64,000 nt of DNA from Bacteroidota bacterium (GTDB lineage Bacteria; Bacteroidota; Bacteroidia; Chitinophagales; Chitinophagaceae), in NCBI GenBank assembly GCA_023386045.1, contig JAEWKK010000019.1, positions 310,001-374,000 on the forward strand. Reading direction: 5' to 3'. The translations under genes and the position numbers were made by a program. Position 1 is the stretch's first letter, and each line of letters opens with the position of its first letter. The notes below the pieces were generated by a model. That model was not told the origin of the DNA and did not search any database. It saw only the letters and a program-made list of their open reading frames with translations. Positions 1 through 10,200 of this stretch are shown piece by piece.

Positions 1-98
1 TTATGTTGTTTAAGTCCGGTAAAAACCTGTCCACCCAGTGAGATCAAAAACAAAAAAAAGAAAACGACTGACAAGCTGTTATTCTTAAGCCATTTCAT
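1..98 (-). CDS. DUF6766-like small membrane protein, partial (5' end only)
   Basis: The window edge cuts this gene, so only the first 32 codons are present. They begin at an ATG read from position 98 and start MKWLKNNSLSVV, followed by a Phe/Leu-rich membrane segment and the string SLGGQVFTGLKQH. A W-L-x-x-N-x-L-S start followed by one helix and GGQ-x-x-TG resembles DUF6766 family proteins, whose function is unknown. The family call is from memory of the N-terminal pattern alone. Confidence 0.55.
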   Translation of the reverse strand, partial: MKWLKNNSLSVVFFFLFLISLGGQVFTGLKQH

Positions 99-221
99 GT
101 TGAGGATTTTAATAGAACAGTAAAATATCATTCCACAGTTAGGCGGTATCAGGAAACAAATAGCAAACAGCTAAGCTTCAGTGGCATCTTTACTTAGCTG
201 ATCAGGTTGCTCAAAATTTTT

Positions 222-253
222 TGAATAAAAAAATGCCACCAATAAGGTGGCAT
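222..253 (-). terminator. Rho-independent terminator of the S9 peptidase gene
   Basis: A perfect 8-bp stem (ATGCCACC / GGTGGCAT, 233-240 and 246-253) has a 5-base loop. On the minus strand it is followed by a run of T. It lies about 20 bases beyond the S9 peptidase stop codon. Confidence 0.85.
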
Positions 254-273
254 TCAAAATATTTATTGCTGTA

Positions 274-2181
274 TCAAAGCGTTTCTTTCAGCCATCGGAA
301 AAATTCACGCTGCCAAACCAGGGCATTTTGAGGTTTCAACACCCAATGATTTTCGTCTGGGAAATAAAGCAGCCTGCTTTTGATACCCCTGAGCTGTGCC
401 GCCTGGAAAGCCTGCAGTCCCTGTTCAATAGGAACGCGATAATCCCTTCCTCCCTGCACGATCAGGATGGGTGTATTCCATTTGTCAACAAGATCGCTGG
501 GATTGAATTGCGTGAAGGTTTTTTGAGCAGTTTTGTTTTCTTTTTCCCAATAGTAACCGCCAAAATCCCAATTGGTAAACCATAATTCTTCAGTTGTGCC
601 TGACATGCTTCTCAGGTCAAAGACTCCATCATGGGCAATAAAAGTTTTGAACCGGTTGTTATGAATGCCTGCGAGATAAAAAGCGGAATATCCTCCATAG
701 CTGGCACCTACACAACCCAGTCTTGATTTGTCAACATAGTTTTCCCTGCTCACATCATCAATGGCACTGAGATAATCTTTCATGACCTGTCCACCCCAGT
801 CCTTACTGATGTCTTCATTCCACTTAACGCCATGTCCTGCCATGCCCCTGCGGTTGGGAGCTACAATGATGTAATCATTTGCCGCCATCAGCTGAAAGTT
901 CCAACGGAAAGAATAGAATTGCGTGAGGGGAGACTGTGGTCCTCCCTGGCAATAAAGAAGTGTTGGGTATTTTTTGTTGCGGTCAAAGTTGGGAGGATAG
1001 ATCACCCAGACCACCATCATCTTCCCATCAGTGGTTTTCACTATTCTTTTTTCAACCTTGCTTAAAGCGAGTTTGCTGTATGTGCTGTCGTTCACATGTG
1101 TGAGTTGTTTCATGTCGCCGGTCTTCAGATCAACCGTATACAATTCACTGGCATGGTTCATGTCACTGCGACTCACTACAAAAAGATTTCCTGACTGTCC
1201 AACCAATCCGTTCACATCAAAAACTCCGTTGGTGATTTGCCTGATAACAGGATTGGTACGGGCCCCGGGGTTATAGATCAGTTCAAACAATTGAAGTGTG
1301 CCACCAACAGGTGCTTCAAAATAAATGCGGCTACCGTCGTTGCTCCATTTAAAAGCACTAACGGTGCCGTCCCAACGCTGGGTAAGGTTTACAATGTTTT
1401 TACCTTCCATTACCACGATATCGTTTTTATCTGCTTCATAGCCATCTCGTTTCATGCTCAGCCAGGCCAGGGTTCCTTTTGAAGAAAATTCGGGAGACAT
1501 ATCATATCCCATCATACCGCTGGAGAGATTGGATGTTATACCTGTAGTGATATCGTAACTGAAAATGTCGGTGTTGGTACTTAAAGCGTAGGCGGTACCT
1601 GATTTGGCCTTGGTTACATAAACAATGGACTTGCTGTCGGGACTCCATACAAAGTCTTCATCGCCGCCGAAAGGTTTTTGAGGGCTGTCAAATAATTGGC
1701 CGGCCATGATATCCTTTCCTTCGCCCGGTTGTCCGTTTTGCATCCGGTGTAAGAAGATATGGCTATAAGCGCCGTCCTCCCATTCATCCCAGTGACGATA
1801 ACTCAGCTGGTCATAAACCTGGGCATTGGCCTTGGGGAGATCGGGATAATAGTCGTTGCCAAATACTTTCTGGATCTTAACTTCTTTGGTGCTGATCATA
1901 TAATTGCCATCCGGAGAGATCAGTTTATTTTTTACCAGTTGTGCAGTATCGGGGACAAGAGTAGTCTCACCCGAATTTATCTGAACCGTAAAAGTTTTGC
2001 GACTGCTTTTATTGGCTTCAACGTTGGGTGTGCTGACCGCGTAAACCACGCGACTTTGATCGTTGGTTAATCCAATAGCACTGACTCTTCCCAGCTTCCA
2101 TAACAACTCCGGCGTCATCCTGTCCTGGGCCATTGCAGGCAATGCAATGATGATAAAAAGAATTCCAATAAATTTTTTCAT
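274..2181 (-). CDS. S9 family prolyl oligopeptidase-like serine peptidase (DPP IV / acylaminoacyl-peptidase type)
   Basis: Secreted or periplasmic peptidase of about 635 residues, expected to remove dipeptides or acyl-amino acids from peptides. The start is placed at MKKFIGILF (ATG at 2181), because this gives a clean signal peptide ending AMAQ; the longer frame adds 15 unlikely residues. The N-terminal two thirds carry WSPDSK and WSNDGS blades typical of the S9 beta-propeller. The C-terminal alpha/beta-hydrolase domain has the nucleophile motif GASYGGY (Ser about 494), the acid region VQGGRDYRVP and the histidine in PDENHWVLK. These three fit a complete Ser-Asp-His triad. The gene stands alone and ends at a strong terminator. 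Substrate preference cannot be read from the sequence. Confidence 0.9.
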   Translation of the reverse strand: MKKFIGILFIIIALPAMAQDRMTPELLWKLGRVSAIGLTNDQSRVVYAVSTPNVEANKSSRKTFTVQINSGETTLVPDTAQLVKNKLISPDGNYMISTKEVKIQKVFGNDYYPDLPKANAQVYDQLSYRHWDEWEDGAYSHIFLHRMQNGQPGEGKDIMAGQLFDSPQKPFGGDEDFVWSPDSKSIVYVTKAKSGTAYALSTNTDIFSYDITTGITSNLSSGMMGYDMSPEFSSKGTLAWLSMKRDGYEADKNDIVVMEGKNIVNLTQRWDGTVSAFKWSNDGSRIYFEAPVGGTLQLFELIYNPGARTNPVIRQITNGVFDVNGLVGQSGNLFVVSRSDMNHASELYTVDLKTGDMKQLTHVNDSTYSKLALSKVEKRIVKTTDGKMMVVWVIYPPNFDRNKKYPTLLYCQGGPQSPLTQFYSFRWNFQLMAANDYIIVAPNRRGMAGHGVKWNEDISKDWGGQVMKDYLSAIDDVSRENYVDKSRLGCVGASYGGYSAFYLAGIHNNRFKTFIAHDGVFDLRSMSGTTEELWFTNWDFGGYYWEKENKTAQKTFTQFNPSDLVDKWNTPILIVQGGRDYRVPIEQGLQAFQAAQLRGIKSRLLYFPDENHWVLKPQNALVWQREFFRWLKETL

Positions 2182-2311
2182 ACTCAATAAGATTTGCTCT
2201 CCCTGAAAATATTCATTTAGTGGCAAATGGCTTCTGATTTTTAGCAGGATGAATGGGTTTCTTGTGTTTTGAAAACCACATAATTTTATTCATCACCAAT
2301 CACTCAGGATC

Positions 2312-2770
2312 ATGATCACCAGGACCGATGCTTCCCATCCCGATTTCATGGAGCTGGTAAGGCAGCTGGACGCGGAGCTGACAGAAAGAGACGGGCCGGA
2401 GCATAGTTTTTATGCACAGTTCAATAAAACGAATACCATCAAATATGTAGTGCTGTATTATGAAGATGGGAAAGCAGTAAGCTGTGGTGCCATTCGAGAA
2501 CTGGAAGAGGGAATCATGGAAGTGAAGCGAATGTTTACCCTGCCGGAGTACAGGGGCAGGGGCATAGCTGCAAAGGTTTTGGCAGAGCTGGAACAATGGG
2601 CGGCAGAATTATCCAGTCATACCTGCAGGCTGGAGACAGGAAAGAAGCAACCCGAAGCCATTAGGCTCTATGAAAAGAACGGTTACCTGGTGATTTCGAA
2701 TTATGGTCAGTACCAGGGAGTGTTTAATAGTATTTGTTTTGAGAAGAAGCTTTTCATTCGGGAAACGTGA
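2312..2770 (+). CDS. GNAT family N-acetyltransferase
   Basis: A 152-residue single-domain GNAT enzyme that should transfer acetyl from acetyl-CoA to an unknown amine. The acetyl-CoA-binding motif A appears as VKRMFTLPEYRGRGIAAKVL (R/Q-x-x-G-x-G/A type), followed by the late motif IRLYEKNGYLVISNYG. The length is normal. The last codons (Arg-Glu-Thr-stop) already belong to a 7-bp-period array that continues downstream, so the C-terminus may have been set by that repeat. It is divergent from the S9 peptidase across a short intergenic gap. Confidence 0.85.
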   Translation: MITRTDASHPDFMELVRQLDAELTERDGPEHSFYAQFNKTNTIKYVVLYYEDGKAVSCGAIRELEEGIMEVKRMFTLPEYRGRGIAAKVLAELEQWAAELSSHTCRLETGKKQPEAIRLYEKNGYLVISNYGQYQGVFNSICFEKKLFIRET

Positions 2771-2828
2771 GACGGCAAACGTGAATCAGGAGAATAATGA
2801 TGGAAAACGAGAAACGGGAAACGAAAGA
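2759..2828. repeat. Heptamer array, CGnGAAA-like units (10 units)
   Basis: Ten consecutive 7-base units fill this stretch exactly: CGGGAAA, CGTGAGA, CGGCAAA, CGTGAAT, CAGGAGA, ATAATGA, TGGAAAA, CGAGAAA, CGGGAAA, CGAAAGA. The period is kept although single bases vary. The array starts inside the 3' end of the GNAT gene and runs into the intergenic space. Confidence 0.8.
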
Positions 2829-2860
2829 GATTTAATACCCTAAAATTTCGATGGCAAAAC

Positions 2861-2909
2861 CATCTGCTATAAGCCATATGCCTTACGCTATCTGCTATAC
2901 GCCACCCGC
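2861..2909. repeat. Heptamer array, (C/T)ATnnGC-like units (7 units)
   Basis: Seven 7-base units in a row: CATCTGC, TATAAGC, CATATGC, CTTACGC, TATCTGC, TATACGC, CACCCGC. Each ends in GC, and the phase is unbroken. The array lies 33 bases after the CGnGAAA array and has a different unit. Nothing else is seen in the gap between the GNAT gene and the small membrane protein. Confidence 0.75.
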
Positions 2910-2920
2910 CTCCGCCAACT

Positions 2921-3103
2921 TCAGTCCGCCTTCAGGTCAATCTCAGTATCCCCTTCTTCTTCTTTTTTCTTGCGATAGTCCTGGTTTAGCTTGTTCTCCA
3001 ACTCCTTTCGGTCTTTTTTATTTTGTTTGATGAAGAAGACAACCAGGAGGAAGGTGGCGATGATGACGATGGCTAAGATGATGGAGGTGAGCATGACTGG
3101 CAT
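2921..3103 (-). CDS. Small single-pass membrane protein, uncharacterised
   Basis: A 60-residue protein with one strongly hydrophobic helix (about residues 5-24) followed by a highly charged tail rich in Lys, Glu and Asp (KKDRKELENK, YRKKKEEEGD). This layout is common for small Bacteroidota membrane proteins and is unlikely to arise by chance. No family was recognised. It lies alone between a repeat region and the PorP-like gene. Function unknown. Confidence 0.6.
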   Translation of the reverse strand: MPVMLTSIILAIVIIATFLLVVFFIKQNKKDRKELENKLNQDYRKKKEEEGDTEIDLKAD

Positions 3104-3191
3104 TGAAGTTAATCATAACAAGTTCCGTATTTTTTGGAGTATAAATTTTAGACGTAAATAGCTTAATAAAAAGTTAATATGCTTTTTGAGA

Positions 3192-4217
3192 TTAGAAACC
3201 TACCGGACAGCGTACTTTTTCCAAAGAGCTATTTCTTATGTTCAAAAAATTACTATAGGAAAGCGTGACTTCAAATCCTCCACGGGCTGCAGAAGCTGAT
3301 CTAAGTTTACTAATATTGACATCATAAGTAGCTCCAATAGCCCAAGAATAATAATTCAATTTTATTACCGGAATGATGGCATCATTCCAACGTATAAAAG
3401 CTCCTGCAGCTAAACTTACACCCAGATCTTCATCTTCCTGCATAATATCATGAGAAAAAAGCAAACCACCCTGAGCCTGTCTATTGCCACCCTGCATGAA
3501 GTAATCAACATAAAGTGTAAGACGGTCATCTTCACTTGTAGGAGTTGATAAACCTGCATTAAAAACGTATTTCCTATTTAACCTGATATCGTTTGCTGAA
3601 TTGAAGGCTACTTTTGGATTATTAAAATGGAAATAGGCTCCACCAATATAAAACCGGGTGTCATAACCCAATACGCTGCTTAATTTAACACCAGCAGCAC
3701 CGTCCAGGTAAGTGACATTTGTATTATTAAAAGTTTGTTGTGTTGGATTTGTAGGCGAGTATGCACCATTCACAAACTGATCATCAAATTTTAATTGTGT
3801 CGGATCAAACCTCTGCTGTACAAATCCGCCCATAAAGCCAAAAGACAAATAAGTATCTGTTTCACCGCTGAGTGACTTGTGATATGCAAGCAATGGAAGC
3901 ACTTGTGTTTTTCCAAGTTTTGAATCGCCTGCCACATCATTAGTTATTTGTACACCCAAGGATAAATAGTCATCGGAGTTTTGTGATATTCCTAATTTCA
4001 TCTCTGCTCCTAAGGCTTGTGTTTTATATGGAACCGTAACGCTATTCCATTGATTACGATATGCAGTAGTTATTCTGATATCGCCCCTAAATGTTCCAGC
4101 CAGAGCAGGATTACGTAATAGGGGTAGCTCATAGAATTGAGAAAAGTTTATATCCTGTGAATTAACTGCCTGCGCTACAGATTGCAATACAAGCAATATT
4201 ATAATTATTTTTTTCAT
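3192..4217 (-). CDS. PorP/SprF family type IX secretion system outer-membrane protein
   Basis: A 341-residue protein with an N-terminal signal peptide (MKKIIIILLVLQSVAQAV) and the family opening QDINFSQFYELPLLRNPALAG. The rest alternates aromatic and polar residues, as in an outer-membrane beta-barrel. PorP/SprF proteins help export or anchor large T9SS type B substrates. The gene starts 8 bases after the stop of the giant PKD protein on the same strand, the usual SprB-SprF style pairing. It therefore probably handles that protein specifically. Confidence 0.92.
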   Translation of the reverse strand: MKKIIIILLVLQSVAQAVNSQDINFSQFYELPLLRNPALAGTFRGDIRITTAYRNQWNSVTVPYKTQALGAEMKLGISQNSDDYLSLGVQITNDVAGDSKLGKTQVLPLLAYHKSLSGETDTYLSFGFMGGFVQQRFDPTQLKFDDQFVNGAYSPTNPTQQTFNNTNVTYLDGAAGVKLSSVLGYDTRFYIGGAYFHFNNPKVAFNSANDIRLNRKYVFNAGLSTPTSEDDRLTLYVDYFMQGGNRQAQGGLLFSHDIMQEDEDLGVSLAAGAFIRWNDAIIPVIKLNYYSWAIGATYDVNISKLRSASAARGGFEVTLSYSNFLNIRNSSLEKVRCPVGF

Positions 4218-4225
4218 GTTGCTTT

Positions 4226-7200
4226 CTATTTGATAATGGAAACGTTTCCTTTATAAGTAAACATTGAACCGTTCTCACATATGACTTCTGCCGTATAAAC
4301 AAATACATCTGGTCCTCCTATCGTGCCCCTAATGGCGCCAGTCCAGCCATAGGCAGGATTGTTAGTAGGAAAATTGGCTTTTTCAAATACAACTTCACCC
4401 CATCGATTAAAAATTCTGAATGATTTTACCATAACGATTCCATTCCCTCTTACCATAAGGATATCATTTATACCATCACCATCTGGTGTAAATGCATTGG
4501 GAATATATACCTGTGAACTTTGGCAAAGAGCCTTAATATTAATTGTATCGCTGGCGCTACAACCATAAATATTTGTAACATGAACTGAATAGCTAATGTC
4601 CTTTTTAATAACTGCCAAGGGTTGGGGGCATGTAGTACAGCTTAGTTCTATTGGTGGCGACCACCACCAGGTAGCTATAGGTCCATTTTGTATAGTTGCA
4701 GTAATAGGCCAGATTGTTCCTGTGTTTAATATTACATCGGGGCCTAGGCTAACCAAAGGATACTGCCCAACAGTTACCATAACAAAGGATGTATCGGTGA
4801 AGCAATTATAACCATCATAACCTACGACCCTGTAATTAGTGGTAACCATTGGTGAAGCAATAGGATTTGAAATAGTTGTATTACTTAACCCTATTGCAGG
4901 AGACCAGTTATAACTACTAGCCCCACTGGCGAGCAAATTGGTCGATTCTCCTATACAAATTGTATCGGAAGTATTAACGTTAAGTTCAAAAGGTTGAATT
5001 ACAGTGACTACAACTGTATCTGCATCAGTACATCCGAAAACGTTTGCCCCTGTAACAACATATGGGGTAGTTACCAAAGGCGCTGCAATTGGTGAAGCAC
5101 ATGTGGTACAACTAAGCCCCTGTAAAGGTGTCCAGTTGTATTGTACAACACCGGTACCATTTGTGTTTAAGACAGTGCTGTTGCCTCGACAGAGTGTAAG
5201 ATCAGACGCCGAAATAACTGTTGGTGATGGATTAACCACTATATTATTTGTAACAGTATCGTAACACCCATGAACCGTACCAACTACCAAATCAATTTTA
5301 TAGCTACCAGGCAGGGTAAATTTATAAGTAAATGGATTGGTTGTAGAAGTGACGCCGTTGGAAACTGTCCATTTTATAAAACTAACAGCATCTATTGATT
5401 GGATATTGGCACTGTAGGTATTATTATTTCCAAGACAGACCATAGTATCACCCAAAATTGTAGCCGCAGGATTATTTTTAATATTTAGGACCAACTGCAT
5501 GAAAACCGTATCGGTACAATTACTGTTACCTTTTACAATCATCCTGACAGGATAGCTTCCAGATGTTGTATAATTATGAACAGTATTTAAGCCGAATCCG
5601 GTAGTGCCATCTCCAAAGTCCCATATCACTGATGCGGTACCAAAGAAAAAGTGTGAGGTGTCAGTAAAGGCCACCTTTGTATAACCACAATTAGCCTGCT
5701 GAGTAACTGCAAACCCCGGACTGACGATGTCAACTTTTATTGAATCTATACCAGGAAGTGAAACTGAGCAACCAAGTGAGTTTTTTAAGATTACTGTGGG
5801 ATAATAAATTCCGGGGTTGGCATAGGTGTGAAAAACCATATTGCTAGTTGTAACCAGATTATTTCCATCTCCAAACTGATATATCAACGTATCTGTGTTA
5901 GAGGCATTGACTTGAAAATTGGCCGTTCCATTACATATATACCCAGTTGTATGTGTCCATGTGCCAGAAGGTCCCTTAACTTGAATATTTTTCACTGCCT
6001 GATAACTACAGCCAGTTGGCGCTGTAGCGATCATACTTACTAGATATGCACCAGCCTGTGTGTACGTGTGTGAAACGGGACTTCCTGTACCAGAGGTGCC
6101 ATCTCCAAAATCCCAGGAAACATTCATAGCGGGAACACTCAAGTTGGTAAATGTAACGGTAAAGGGTGCGCAACTGCTTATACTGTCAGAAGCAATGAAA
6201 GAACCGGCAATTGATGATACAACTTGTATTTGTTGCACTAGAGAATCCAAACAAACTGACCCTACAGCATTATACCGGTAAGCAATTAACTTAACAGTAT
6301 AAATACCCGGGACATTATACGTTTTTGTTGGATTTGTTGCAGTTGATGTGTTACCATCGCCAAAATACCAGAGATAAGAAGTGGCACTGTCAGATTGGTT
6401 GGTAAATTGTACAATGTTCCCTACACAAACCAATGCAGGTGTCGCAGTAAATGCCGCAACTGGCTTTGGATAAACTACAATTGTTTCTATAGATGATGTA
6501 TCTGAGCATCCATTGGAACCATGCAGGATTACTGTATATATACCAGATGCCAAGTAAGTATGGGTGACTGTATCTATATTTTGAACTGTATTGATAATAC
6601 TCCCATCTCCAAAATCCCATGTGAAAGTCGAAGCACCTTGTGAATTGTTGATGAAACTTACTGTATGTGGGATGCATCCGGATTGCTGGTTGCCGTTAAT
6701 AGCAAAGTCAAGCACTACTGTATTAGGGGAAACTACAATTGCATATGTCATCGAATCTGAACCGCAATCATTAACTGCTATAAGTTTTACAAAGAATGTA
6801 TCCTGTATCCCTGTGATAAATGTGTGTGCGATAGGTGTTGTTTGAGCAGTTGTAATTGGTAAACTGCCATCTCCAAAATCCCAGGTATAAATATTGCCCA
6901 GGCCTTTAGAAATATTATTAAATGTTACTGTCATTGGAGAACATCCCACACTCGAATTTGGAGTAAACAAGGCTTTGGGTTTTGACTTCACACGAATTGC
7001 TTTGCTTATAATGATTGTATCACATGCTGAAATCACTTTCATCTTGATAATATATACGGTATCACCAAAAGAAGGATTGGATGCAAACAATACCGCTCCG
7101 GGCTGGGGAACAAGAGAAGTTTGTCCATTGCCAAAATCCCATTGATAACTAAAGAATCCCACATTAGGTGTGGTGTTGATTGGCGTAACGGTCAGAGGGC

Positions 7201-10200
7201 CGCAACCGACTGTATCACTGAGAGTAAAAGAAGGCTGAGCCTCAACATAAGTGTAGAATTTGTGTTCCATGCTGTCGTTCCGGCATCCATGAGAACTAAT
7301 TGCAACTAGTTTAATAGTTACAGAATCACCATTATTCATCATTGTGAACCCGGGAAAGGCTGTTCCCGCACCAATAAAATTGTTATTTACATACCATAAA
7401 TAGCTTTGATTTCTGCCGGGGTATTGTTGCAATGAAATGATGCCGTTGTTGATGCCGAATGGAGCACAAGAAGTGTCCTTTACCCAGTTGAATACGGCTT
7501 TTGCATCAGGATTCACTATTATAGCAATAGGGAATGCCGCACCCTGACAATTTCCTGTATCGCCAGAAACTGGCAAAACAGAATAATTCAGGGTAGCAGG
7601 GTTATCTGACATATTAAATAACTGTTGCCCAATAAATGACTGAGATACACCCTGCGCACTTCCACCGGTTACTATTCCTGGAGGGTTGCTAACAGGATTG
7701 CTCCATGTATAAGTAGTTGCAGATGGAACTATGGTTGATGGCTGATTATTTTGAGGTGACAGTGAAAAACTGTTAGAAGTACAGATTGTTGTGGTCAAAG
7801 ACGGTATTTGTGGTTTTGGAGCAACTCTAACCTTTACTATAAAATTTGAGCCCCCACATGATCCTGCAACTGTTGGTGTAACTGTATATAATATTGATGC
7901 AATTGTGTTAGTATTATTGATTAATGTCTGACTTATTGTAACCTGATTAGACATTGCACTTCCTCCGCTGATTGAGCCAACGGGATTGATAACAGGATTA
8001 ACCCAATTATACATTGTTCCAGCAGGTGCACCTACGGGTGCCACATTGAAGGTGCCACCACTACAAACAGCAACAGTTGTATCTGAAAGGCCAGGTTGAG
8101 GATGAACTGTAATGGTAACATTGAAAGGTTCTCCAATACAATTACCACCCACGCCTGATGTTGGAACTACCTGATATGTAATAGTGGCCACTGCATTTGT
8201 AATGTTGGTTAGCTGCTCACTTATGGATGTTTGACTCAACTGATCACTTCCACCTACAATAGCGCCTGCGGGATTGCTGACAGGATTCGACCAGGAATAA
8301 GTAGTTCCAGGAGGAACTATTGTTCCTGGAGTATTATTTACAGGAACCAGATTGAAGGATTGTCCACTGCATATAACCAAATTATAATCTGGCAGCTTTG
8401 GCTTTGGATTCACCGTAATTGTAATTGTAAAATTCTGACCTGTACAGTTTCCTACTTTGGGCGTTACATTGTATGTGATATTTGCCGGTTGATTGGTCAC
8501 ATTTATAAGTGTCTGGCCAATAGTTGACACGCCTGTGAGTTGAGCAAAACCTCCTGTTATGGCCCCAGATGGAGCAACAGTTGGGGTATTCCACGTGTAA
8601 ACAGTACCAGTAGGAACTATATTTCCTGTTGGCACACCATCCATGGGAGTAATGCTAAAGTTAGCACCACTACATATTGTATCTGTGTAAATTGGAATAT
8701 TGGGCTTTGGTAAAATTTGTACTGAAAGCTGGAAGGTATCAGAGGGACAATTGCCAGAATGTGCTACTATAGTATATACTGCTGATTGTGTAGTACTGGT
8801 ATTATTCTGAAGAGTGCCCAAAATGGTGGTTCCGCTTCCTGCCACACCTCCACTTAAACCTGTTGTCATGACGGGTGTCGTCCAGGAAAAGGTTGTGCCA
8901 GCAGGTACAATGTTTCCTCCAGAATTTGTTGGGGTATATGAGAATGACAAGTTACTGCAGGTAGAAATCGAAGTATCTCCAATAGCTACCGACGGGTCTA
9001 TCAATACAGTGACACTAAAGGGTGCGCCAACACAGTTTCCATCGGCACCGGATGTGGGAGTAATATTATAAGTAACCGTTTTAGTTGTGTTGCTATTATT
9101 CACAAGCATTCCAGAAATAACTGAACTATTACCTGAAGCTGCACCACTTACTCCTGAGGGCATTGTGGGTACATTCCAGGTATATGTTGTCCCTGCAGGT
9201 ATTATTGTATTCGGACTATTTACCGGTGAAACATAAAAACTATCACCTGTACATATAGTTACAGATTGATTTGGTATAACTGGCCTTGGATTCACTGTAA
9301 CGGTTACCGTAAAACTTGAACTTCCACAAGAACCGGCTGTTGGGGATACGGTATAAATTAAATTAGCCGGTTGGTTGGATTGATTAGTTAATACTTGGCT
9401 GATTGTTCCTATTGGAACCGTCTGAGCCATACCTCCTGTAATTATTCCTGAAGGAATACTCACAGGAGCAGACCATGTATAGTTGGTTCCCGCTGGAACT
9501 CCTGATGGCGTGGCATTGAAAGTCTGCCCACTACAAATAGTTGTAGCCTGATTGCTAGCACCAGGTTGCGGACTTACAGTAACAGTTATTGTAAATGGTG
9601 ACCCAATACAGGCGCCAGTAGTGCCTGAAACAGGCGTAACGGTGTAGGTAAGTGTTGCCGAGCTGTTAGTTGTATTTAGGAGTGTCTGACTTATTAAACT
9701 TTGTCCTGTTTGTGCACTGCCGCCACTAATAGCACCGGCTGGGCTGCTAACAGGTGCTGGCCATGAGTAAGTAGTTCCGGGGGGAACAATTACAGATCCT
9801 GAATTAACTGGGATAATACTAAAAGTATTCCCACTGCAGATTGTTATAGCCTGAGTAGGAATTACAGGTTTTTGATACACAGTAACTGTAGTATTCACTG
9901 TATTTGAGCATCCATTTGTTGTACCTGTTACAGAATATGTTGTGGTAATGGCAGGGTTAATCGTGATGCTATTGCCGGATTGTCCACCTGGTGACCAACT
10001 GTAGGTATTTGCCCCAGTGGCAGTAAGTGTTACAGAAGATCCACTACACAAACTTGTATCGGGTGTAATTGTTATTGCAGGTATGGACTTAATATTAATG
10101 GAAGTCGTAGAAATTGTGCCAGTTCGGATGCATGAATTGTTATCGCTGATACTAACAAGTTGTACATTGTAAATGCCCGGAATACTATTGGATGGCACAA

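Noticed and set aside
3168..3187. AAAAAG / CTTTTT hairpin after the PorP-like gene as terminator.
   Set aside because: The stem is only A-T pairs apart from one, too weak to call.
8590..8606. A second CACGTG-centred parS-like site inside the adhesin gene.
   Set aside because: Only 12 of 16 positions agree with the consensus, within the range of chance.
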